NCBI GenBank assembly: GCA_021234155.1
Contig: JAJEKV010000064.1
Location: 684,001 to 748,000 of the forward strand
From: Isoetes taiwanensis
Lineage: Eukaryota > Streptophyta > Lycopodiopsida > Isoetales > Isoetaceae
Direction: 5' to 3'
Length of the DNA: 64,000 nucleotides
Shown: in pieces, positions 56,266 to 64,000 of the stretch
Layout: each line of letters opens with the position of its first letter
Numbering within the stretch: position 1 is the first letter of the stretch
The notes under the pieces: model-generated
What the model was told of the DNA's origin: nothing
What the model saw: the letters and a program-made list of their open reading frames with translations, nothing else
Database searches by the model: none
Translations under genes and position numbers: made by a program

Positions 56266-57228
56266 TCAGCAGCAATGATAAAAAGATAAGGAGCTAAGGG
56301 ACAACCTTGTCCGATCCCTTTTGTAGAGGGAAGAATCAAGGATAGGCACCTGATGTTGGAACAGCTTCGAGATATTTAGCCGGACATAGCATTTGGGAGG
56401 TTTGTAAGGGCAATAATCAGTGCAAATGTATTTTCCAAAGGAGTTAAAGATTGCAGAAAAGCAATCTTCATCCCAATAAATTGGGCTAAGATCCATCATG
56501 GAGACTGAGGCAATGAAATATTTATCATATTCTGCAATGGGAAGATTAAGGTACCATTTGAGAAAAGATAGCTGGAAGGTGTCAAAGGTCGATCTCCCTA
56601 ACTTAAGCAGAAAGTTAGCAGACCTGGAATTACCACACTCAACTAAGATATAAGGGTATCTCAGCCAGTAAACAGAATTTATGACAATGGATTTGTTAAG
56701 TCTCAGCAGGTGATCCCAAAGTCTATTAATTTTGACCCCAACTTTATCAATAGAGACAATGACAGCAGAAGCTGATAAAGTTTTGATTTTCTCTGCTATA
56801 ATGGAATGATTAAGGTGAATACCTTTGAAAAGCTGGAGGTCTGGACGAGTTTGATATTGAAGATGATCCAAATTTTCTGCCAATTGTAGATCAGAAACTC
56901 TTTCTTGGATTGGCCGGATATTACCATAGGGAATAGGTACTCCATTGGCATTGAGGATAGGTTCTCCATGAAGACCAGGATCTTTTGAAAGGTTATCCCA
57001 TTCCGGCACATCTCGGGTCATATGATGCATTTCTTTAAGAAACAAATTTGGGTCAGAGAAATCACCAAACTTAATGAAAGCCGAGGACTTAACTGTAAGA
57101 GAAGATCGCCTTGACTGGATGGAGGGAGACACAGGAAATTGTGCAAAAAGACTAAGAAATCTGTGTTTAGGGTTTTTGGTTTTGGCAACATTTTGGTAAC
57201 AAATTTGAACGAAGTCAGGGGAAAACAA
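56266..57228 (-). pseudogene. LINE ORF1 (gag-like), C-terminally replaced
   Basis: 320 codons from an ATG at 57,228. The middle resembles plant LINE ORF1: SFLKWYLNLPIAEYDKYFIA and CYVRLNISKLFQHQVPIL, the latter where the Ile/Val-rich CYVRIDLSKPLxxxV segment is expected. The final residues (YKRDRTRLSLSS) are a wrong-frame reading of the RT motif QGCPLAPYLF, which places the deletion junction just upstream, near 56,330-56,345. No zinc knuckle remains. Confidence 0.75.
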
Positions 57229-57719
57229 CAGAGTAGTGTTGAGACATGGACAGAAGAGAAGGTAAGAGGAGCGAATTTGGCAATTTAATTAAAATGCTAC
57301 TATGTAGGTCAGAATTCAAATTAATACCATGAAATGCATTCAATTTAGAAGAATTTCGATCTATTGAAAGTCAATTTGAAGATCTGCCTCTTCTAATTCA
57401 CCTGGAAAAGGATCACTGAAAAGTTTGATAGTAATCCTGTTGTTGAATTCTCGATTGAAAACCTTAAAGATCCCTGTAGCAGCAATGTTTCTTTTGCCAA
57501 GAAATTCTTCAAGCCAAGCTTGTGTGATTTCAACTTCGAATTCTTCACAGCTGGGTACAAAGGTGTATTCTTTTTGGAAGAGGTATTCAGGAAAGATCTG
57601 CTCAATTATCAGTTTGTTCCAAAGAACCGAGCTTTCTCCCTTCAAAAATCCACAAGTGAGTCGAGAATTATCTTGAATAATTGCAAAAATTTTGCACCCC
57701 ATTCAAATTTGATCTGATT
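57229..57719. other. No clear gene
   Basis: A minus-strand frame of 113 codons (57,361-57,702, EVEITQAWLEEFLGKRNIAA in the middle) overlaps a plus-strand frame of 83 codons. Neither has a known domain. It may be the 5' region of the LINE. Confidence 0.3.
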
Positions 57720-58181
57720 GTTTGCTAATAAAAAATAGTTACTAGAAACTACACATGGTTATAAATTACAACTCAAAAAAAAACTATACTTACTTAAGAA
57801 AAAACCATACTTTTTTAATCAAAAATAGTTACTAGAAACTACACATAGTTATAAATTACAACTCAAAAAAAAACTATACTTACTTAAGAAATAGCTACTT
57901 GAAAACTATGTCTAGTCCTAAACCACACCACTTTAGAAAACCATACTTCCTTAAAATATAGCCACTTAGAAACTACATCTACTTATAAACTACACTTCAA
58001 AAAATCATACTTCCCTAAAAAAACAGCTACTTAAAAACTACACCTAATTATATAAACCACACCTCCAAAAAACCATACTTCCTTAAAAATAGCTTCTTAA
58101 AAACTACACCTAGTTATAAACTACACCACTCCAGAAAACCATACTTCATTAGAAAACAACCACTTAAGAACTACACCAATG
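57720..58181 (-). repeat. ~62-bp tandem array (minus orientation)
   Basis: About seven degenerate units built on AAAACCATACTTCCTTAAAA, ATAGCTACTTAAAAACTACA and CCTAGTTATAAACTACAC. The last unit abuts the LTR end at 58,182. It is the reverse complement of the array at 37,180-37,400. Confidence 0.8.
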
Positions 58182-59838
58182 TGACGTCCCCTACTCGTAT
58201 ACGGTGCACTCACCGTATACAAACAGGAGTTCATCCCCCATACCAGCTCCATGCTAATACAGGGCCCTCCACATGACACTGCAACCGTGTCGGGTTCCAG
58301 TGGGAAGAGTGGAAGGGTCATTGCACCCCGTCTTCCTCAGGGCCTACCTAGCTGCGGAAGCGTAAACATACATGTCGTTGCTTTACATACATCAACATCA
58401 TGTGACCATCTCAAGGATGGTCCTCCACATATCCGCATAGACAAATATCAGCACATCACATAGGGGATCCTACCCAAGGCTCGGGACTCAAAGGATGACC
58501 CGGCGGCTTGGGTCTCCGTGAGTTCATTGGTGCATTTAATTCATGGCAATGGAGTTGGTCGGCATATAAGCATGGCTTAGGGTTGTCCACTCCATCCGCC
58601 CCTCCCATGCACACTTTGCGAGTGGTCTGAAAAGTGTCTGGGACCTGATCAGAGCCTCACGGAGGCATAGCCAAAAGGGCTATTCCCGGGTTCCATCTCC
58701 CCAGCCCAATGGGGCAGTAGGGATCACTCCCTCCGAGGTCTACATGCCGACTCAAGGTGACTAGAGGGCCACCGCCTCGTGATCGACCGAACCCACCGGA
58801 AAGTGTACACCACTTCACGGGTGTCGAGCCCATGCCTTACCCGCACTCGGTGGTAAGCCATTAGACCTAGTCACAATGACCCCCTGGTAGCACTAACACA
58901 CCATAGGGATCGCTCAAGAGTCAACACTAACCTCCTTCGGCCCGGTCCGCCCCTTCACCCACATCCCAAAGTGGCTCTTGTGCACAGCCCGGAATCTACA
59001 AGCAGTGCTAGAGAGGCTACTCTAGGAGCATCAACTACAAAGCTTTAGGTCTCTACCCCCTTCCCAATACAAGGAGTTCATAGAGATACATCATCCATAT
59101 ACATCACGTAAGAACTAAAGAACAAGATCTAAGCTACAACATAGAGTTAGGTTCTTTAGTTAGAATCGCTATCTAGAGATCTAGAGGGAAGCTGCTATGG
59201 CCAATCTAATAGGCTAAACCTACTGATTCAATGACTAAAAATAGGGTTTAGACTATCTAATTGGCCAAATACCCGATCCTTGAGGGGCTCCTCCTCCTGA
59301 CCGAGCTCGACCATCCTCCAACAAACGCCGAATCTAGAGAAAACTAAGGATGCAATCCTCCTAGTCGAAGTTCGGATGCGGTTTTGGTCGCTGAGGCAGC
59401 CAAAACAGAGTTCAAGCCCCAAAATCGAAAATTGGGCTAGTTAGGGTTTCCTACCCTATATAGACAAGGGGTTGGCTAGGGTTTCCAATTATCCCCTTTG
59501 GCATGTGGGGTAATTGAAATGGGCCCACTTGCCTTTAAGGGCTAGGTGGCCAAATGTGCACACATGGCAATGTGTGCCCACATTAATGTGTACATTGGAA
59601 AATGTGCACATTAATTGCACCTATGGGTGTGGGCCCACTTGGCAATGTGTGCTCCATTAATGTGTTCATTGGAAAATGTGCACATTAATAGTTGCACATA
59701 TTTTCTCGCAAGTTGCCCCCTAGGGCTACTCACCGGCTGCTACACGCTAGCGCATATCGCCACCGAGTGGCGGTACGCTGCGACGAGGCAGGCAAGATGC
59801 GGATATCGCCCCGGGCGATACCGGGCCGAAGCGCCACA
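58182..59838 (-). repeat. 3' LTR of the right chromovirus element
   Basis: On the minus strand the LTR starts TGTGGCGCTTCGG after a polypurine tract (59,839-59,851) and ends GGGGACGTCA at 58,182-58,184, giving 1,657 bp. The ends match the boundary inferred from the left copy. Confidence 0.85.
59457..59464 (-). promoter_or_regulatory. LTR TATA box
   Basis: TCTATATAG on the minus strand, about 375 bp into the LTR, with AGGGTTT-type repeats (TAGGGTTTCC and GGAAACCCTA forms) on both sides. The best candidate for the U3 promoter of this family; activity is inferred. Confidence 0.45.
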
Positions 59839-59890
59839 TTCTCCCCACCTTGAAATGATGTTGTCCGCAGATCGTGGGTCTCCCCACCTT
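59839..59890 (-). other. Polypurine tract, duplicated
   Basis: AAGGTGGGGAG occurs at 59,841-59,851, directly before the LTR, and again at 59,880-59,890, 39 bp upstream. The proximal one primes plus-strand DNA synthesis in the usual model; the distal one may be a second or ancestral tract. Confidence 0.7.
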
Positions 59891-60789
59891 GGGATCAACC
59901 TAACCCGCAACAACTTGATACATAATGATCGCTACTATAATTCCTACACATTTATTAAAATTACCTTAAGGTAATATTTTTATGACATTATCACATTGTT
60001 GTATTATAACATAACTTATCAATTCACAACATTACTAACAGATTACTCCAAAATTCACTTAACATTACAATTAAGTTTATCAAAATTTAGAATTAACGTC
60101 CGAGGTATTTCTTCATTCCTTGCAACACATTCCAACAAAATTTGTGTTGCAAGTCTTCGTAGTCTCACCTCCTTGCCCTCCCGAGCTTCTACCGGGCTCG
60201 CAGTGTCGACACTACGCTAGTACCATTTAATTATTAAATAAAATTTTGGTTATATGGTGACCACCCCACCTATCTACATGGATGCATGGCTAATCTCCCT
60301 ACAGAGGAAGAGGGTGAATCTTCCATCATGGTCCGCGAGAGACAAATTATATGCCTATATGCCGCCATGCCTACACCTCTAGTTGCCCAACAGGAGGATA
60401 TCCTTCTCGGGGGGGATAGATTCCTCCTATCAAAGCATATATGGGGCTAAAGGTGCTTTCCCTATCAATGCATTCCTTCATGACCTCCTTTCTCTCGAGG
60501 TCGCCTACTTCCGCGGGGACGTAAGTAGACTTTCTAATCTACCTTCCACTCCGCCCAGCGAAACGCCGGTCATGCCTACATTGACATTACACCACTCTAG
60601 AGATCACCGTAGTGGTCCCATCATCGGTAACAACGCATGCACCCATACTAAGCATAGGTTGCGTATGCGATTAATCTTAACTACACCGAATTAACCTACA
60701 CAAATCGACATGCCTCGAGCCGATTTCTTCTGAGATGACCTTGCCGGCCCCATTGCTCCATAAACCGTGGATACCGCTTTACTAAATCT
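59891..60789 (-). other. Untranslated region between chromodomain and polypurine tract
   Basis: No coding signal on the minus strand. Plus-strand frames (59,996-60,220, 60,383-60,694) are chance openings. Confidence 0.5.
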
Positions 60790-60945
60790 TTCTTAAGTAC
60801 CCACGTCAAGGCCTTCCACCGGTAAGTGTTTCCACTTGACCAAATACCGAGGAACTCGATCTCCTCGCTTTCTTGAAAGCTTTATCAAGAATCAATTTCG
60901 AACTATTTCCACCGCTTCCTCCGGCATTTCCAACAACGCTATAAT
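60790..60945 (-). pseudogene. Chromodomain of the chromovirus integrase
   Basis: Minus-strand reading gives MPEEAVEIV and, one frame over, VPRYLVKWKHLPVEGLDV, which matches the chromodomain core YLVKWKGLPxEEATWE. The final Trp-Glu is lost (DVGT then stop). Chromodomains at the integrase C-terminus steer insertion toward heterochromatin in this clade. Confidence 0.75.
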
Positions 60946-61019
60946 CCAAGACTTCGTCCGATTTGGAGTATGCTTCTTCAACAAACTCACGGGAAGACCT
61001 TATGAATCTTTAGGTGTGC

Positions 61020-62007
61020 CGCAAGTCTAGCTTGTAGGCTTGATTACCTACTCTCTCGACTATTCCGAAAGGTCCAGCCCACCTTGGAGCAAGCTTCTTG
61101 CAATTCCCCGATCCCCGAAGCCACCGCTTCACCTTGATCTTGAGCCAAACATCATCTCCAACTTTGAACTCTCTTACATCGCTCGATGCTTGTCTACGAT
61201 GCTCTTTTGTCGACTTTTGTCGCTAGCGTGATACCCTCGAACCTCTTCCACAAGCCGCCGTGATATCCGCCAACATCTGGCTGAAACTTCCACTTTTGAC
61301 ACGGGTTGTGCCAAGTGTCCGAGTTAGGCAATCGAGAGCCGTGAATTGATCATAAACGGCGACATTTGGGATGATTCCCGCTTGGTGCTATTGTATGCAA
61401 ACTCCACCAAGTGAATAAATTCTTCCCACATACTTTGCTTATTCCGCATATAGTTTCGTAGCATGTCCTCTAAAAATCCTCGTTGGTCCGCCTCCGCCCC
61501 CATCCGTCTGAGGATGATATGCCGTGGCTCATGGATAGCTTCGCCCCGATTGTCGCAAAGAGGTCTTGCCAAAAGGCGCCATGAACTTCGATCCCCGCTT
61601 GAGATGATCTCCCTTGGCATGCCATGAAGCCTCAAGATCTCTTTGGTGAAGAGCTTTGTCAGATCCATAGTCAGATCTGTGGTCCCGCAAGGCACAAAAT
61701 GTGCCATCTTAGACAACTTGTCGACCACTACCATCAAGGCATCCTTCCCCTTGCCGCCCTTGGGAGTCCCAGAATGAAGTCCATGCCGATTACCTCCCAC
61801 TTAGCGCTTTGGCACCGCTAATGGCTCTAATGCCCCGAATTCGCTGCTCCGCCTTCGCCTCACGGGCATAGCCGACATTCCTTGATGTAGCGAAGCTATT
61901 TGCTTCTTCATTCCCGGCCAATAATAGCCGCCAAGCACTTTGAAATATGTTTTCATGAATCCCGCATGGCCAGCTATTGGGCTGTTAAAGCGGTCGTGGA
62001 GGATCAA
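61020..62007 (-). pseudogene. pol: Chromovirus integrase
   Basis: The zinc-finger part at 62,007-61,850 reads HAGFMKTYFKVLGGYYWPGM, with the HHCC cysteines partly lost. The core at 61,800-61,324 reads GKDALMVVVDKLSKMAHFVP, LRLHGMPREII and MWEEFIHLVEFAYNSTKRES. The stretch that should hold the second catalytic Asp and the Glu is scrambled by several small indels. The GPY/F module ([20 protein letters not shown]) is at about 61,110-61,030. Order and spacing are normal. Confidence 0.85.
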
Positions 62008-62259
62008 TTTCCTTACATCCGATGATTCGCACGCACAACTTGTTCTTATGGTATAACAGGTTGCCTTCCTTCTTATAATGCTTGAAGGCCTCCCGCTTTT
62101 TATCCTGTTCTAGCCTCCTTAGAAAGGCTTGCCCATACTTCCCTCGAAATCCACATCCGCTGGCAAGGACTCTTCAATCCTCTTACCGGGTCGCCGGATA
62201 TCGCCGAAATTGCATTGCAATGTACTCTAGTTGTCGGGGGATGCCTTTGAAAGCGCATC

Positions 62260-62480
62260 CGCTACCACATTGAGCTTCCCCGCTTGTAGACTATATCAAA
62301 GTCGTATTCCTCGAGGAACTCCATCCATCTCCTCACCTCGATTAAGGTGTGGTTTATGTGAATACATATTGAGGCTCGATGGTGGTCGGTATCCAATTGG
62401 AACTTCCTTCCCAAGAGATAATGCCTCCATATTCTTAATGCCCCGACAACCGCAAGCAACTCCCCGATCGTATGTCGGGT
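62260..62480 (-). pseudogene. pol: Chromovirus RNase H
   Basis: LAVVGALRIWRHYLLGRKFQ then LDTDHHRAS and RRWMEFLEEYDFDIVYKRGS. The catalytic TDH and the WxxxLxEYDFxIxYxxG ending are the family signature. The segment between them is shifted. Confidence 0.85.
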
Positions 62481-63430
62481 AGCGCCGCCTCGGCGGCGTT
62501 CATCTTCCCCGAATCATACGCTACCACACGCTCTTCTTGCATAAGCACCGCACTGTAGCTATCTTACTACGATCTGCTACAAGCTTATCTTTCTCCCGTC
62601 CGCAAGGTCAAGACAGGGTCGCCGCCGAGCTTTTTCAACAATTCAAACCCCTTTTGGGCTTTCTTGTGCCAATGCTCTACCCAATCTTTTCACCTTCTCC
62701 CGCCCTCGCCAGTCTGTTAATCCGGGCTGCTATCTTAGCAAAGTTCTTCACGAACTTCCCGTAGTACCCTCGCTAGACCGAGAAAACTTCAACCTCGCGC
62801 ACATTCTTCGGCGCCGCCCATCGAATGACGGGCTTCAATCTTTGCAGGATCCGGCCGAGATGCCTTCTCGCCGAGATCACATGACCTAGATACTCCACCT
62901 TCTCTCATTTGCGGTGGCACTTCGACAACTTGGCGCATAACCGGTGCCTCTTCAACTTCTCCAAAGACTCTTCTCAAGTGTTGTAATGTGGTCTTCAAGG
63001 GATCTGCTATACACCAAAATGTCATCAAAGAAAACAATCACAAAGGTGTCTAAAACTCCCCAAGATGTCGCTCATGAGCCTCATGAACGCTATGGGCATT
63101 CGATAAGCCGAAAAGGCATTACCGCGAACTCATAGTGCCCATACCGCTTCAAAGGCGGCCTTATGGATATCTTCTTCCTTTATCCCGATCTGATGATAAC
63201 CCGACCTTAAGTCGATTTTGGAGAAGATCTTTGCACCTTGGAGCTGATCCATCAAGTCATCCGATCCGGGTAGCGCATTTGTTCTAATGGTGTGCTTGTT
63301 CAACCGCCTATAGTCTATGCACATCCTAAACCGCCATCCTTCTTCTTAACGAAGAGAATGGGCGCCCCAAATGGCGTAAACACTAGGTCTAATGAAACCT
63401 AGGTCCAAAGCAGCCTCCTCGCAATCGCTT
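62481..63430 (-). pseudogene. pol: Chromovirus reverse transcriptase
   Basis: [52 protein letters not shown] and FVIVFFDDILVYS (Phe-Asp-Asp, 63,029-63,021) follow in order, then decayed thumb sequence (ADPAKIEA). It extends beyond the point where the left copy is truncated. Confidence 0.88.
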
Positions 63431-63586
63431 TTTAGTCTCGGCAACTCCTCGCGTTGTCATTCTATATGGAGTTTTGCTTGTTGGCTTTGTTCCCGCTCGA
63501 AAGTGCAATCTCGCACTCAACTCCCTATATGGAGGGAGCCGCTTGATCTCATCCGAAAGAGATCATGGAACTCCGCGGATCAGCTT

Positions 63587-64000
63587 TTAGCTACTTGCTT
63601 CGCAACTTGCCGAAAGCACCTTGTCTTTTTGCTTCCTTCCGATTCGCTCACTAATCTCAAGCTTGAAGATGTATGCCACCCGCCGCTTCTTGATGCACTT
63701 GAACAGCCGCTTAGAAGACATACACCGCATGATGGGAACAACTTCCTTACCTGTTATCTCAATGATCTTGCCGTCGGGCGCTGGGAAGGTCACCTTCCGC
63801 TTTCCACAATCGATAATGGCCCCGCTGCCCCAAGGTACTCCATTCCTATGATCAAGTCAGACTTGCCAATGCCCATTACTTCTGCCCCATCCGGATATTA
63901 ATCCCCGCAAGTCGATGTCGGTTAATTCTCTTGCCCGCGCCCCGCTTTATCGCACCACTTGCTAAGACAACGGGTCTTGGCTTTGACTTTAGCGGCTTCA
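63587..64000 (-). pseudogene. Chromovirus protease, C-terminal part
   Basis: Contains LIIGMEYLG and MTFPAPDGKIIEITGKEVVP, matching 6,900-7,060 of the left copy. The active-site segment lies beyond the right edge of the window. Confidence 0.8.

Larger units (their letters stand above)
54300..57228 (-). mobile_element. LINE (non-LTR) retrotransposon with large internal deletion
   Basis: ORF1-type sequence (57,228 to about 56,340) is fused to the C-terminal half of ORF2: RT motif GIGQGCPLAPYLFIIAADQL at about 56,320-56,250, the downstream SLAGRTIIANSV block (55,752-55,973) and a reverse-transcriptase zinc-binding region (54,675-55,283). The endonuclease and the first RT blocks are gone. A poly(A) tail and target duplication were not found, so the boundaries are approximate; the 3' end lies somewhere below 54,675. 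Confidence 0.8.
58182..64000 (-). mobile_element. Ty3/gypsy chromovirus, right copy, 5' end outside the window
   Basis: Read on the minus strand from 64,000: protease, RT, RNase H, integrase with zinc finger, core and GPY/F module, chromodomain, a ~0.9-kb untranslated stretch, polypurine tract and 3' LTR. The chromodomain identifies a chromovirus. Single-base shifts break every domain. The 3' flank is the 62-bp tandem array. Confidence 0.9.

Noticed and set aside
59615-61231. Plus-strand frames of 60-119 codons across the right chromovirus element
   Set aside because: They lie opposite the LTR, chromodomain and integrase, which read clearly on the minus strand.
1-64000. A multi-gene defence or biosynthetic cluster
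   Set aside because: Apart from one spliced gene, an LRR pseudogene and short fragments, all coding signal belongs to retrotransposons, so there is no set of co-located intact genes.

Overview
The window reads as nuclear DNA of a land plant with a large, repeat-rich genome. The evidence is plant LTR retrotransposons primed by initiator tRNA-Met, a chromodomain Ty3 family, GT-AG introns with short exons, a leucine-rich-repeat receptor, an ALMT-like fragment and a CACTA-like end. A fern or another large-genome lineage is a guess; the species cannot be read from the sequence. Most of the window is nested mobile elements, and host genes are few and mostly broken.

Layout. 1-7,597 is a truncated Ty3 chromovirus-family element (+) with a long leader that carries two pairs of ~67-bp hairpin repeats and two TATA boxes. 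7,598-8,474 is an old LTR remnant. 8,484-10,945 (-) is the best host gene: eight exons joined by canonical splice sites in one open frame, family not recognised. 10,946-15,690 is mostly non-coding, with a duplicated ~93-bp segment. 15,700-28,107 (-) is one LRR receptor gene interrupted by a Ty3 element (15,864-21,672, TSD GAGAA, itself carrying a non-coding insertion) and a Ty1/copia element (22,267-27,069, TSD CAAG). Both insertions can be excised on paper to rejoin the LRR frame.

28,108-40,200 is a mosaic of introns or spacers, a retroposed-looking insert, foldback elements, a (TGTGCA)n-containing non-coding element, a CACTA-like element, an ALMT-like fragment and a chromovirus-like LTR next to a ~62-bp tandem array. 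40,610-52,805 is a Tat/Ogre-like Ty3 element (TSD ACCCC) sitting in a ~340-bp tandem array. It has lost RT, integrase and the first ~730 bp of its 3' LTR, and it hosts a young copia element (43,160-48,448, TSD TTTTG) at its LTR/primer-binding-site junction. 53,974-57,228 (-) holds a LINE with a large internal deletion and an unexplained ORF. 58,182-64,000 (-) is a second copy of the chromovirus family, with LTR, polypurine tract, chromodomain, integrase, RNase H, RT and protease in order, inverted relative to the copy at the left edge.

No operon-like or defence-like system is visible. The strongest candidates for something new are the paired hairpin/TATA modules in the left chromovirus leader, the unrecognised spliced gene at 8.5-10.9 kb, and two non-coding repeat families (the foldback elements and the element with long flanking direct repeats). 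Most retroelement frames are broken by single-base indels, so assembly error must be kept apart from true decay.
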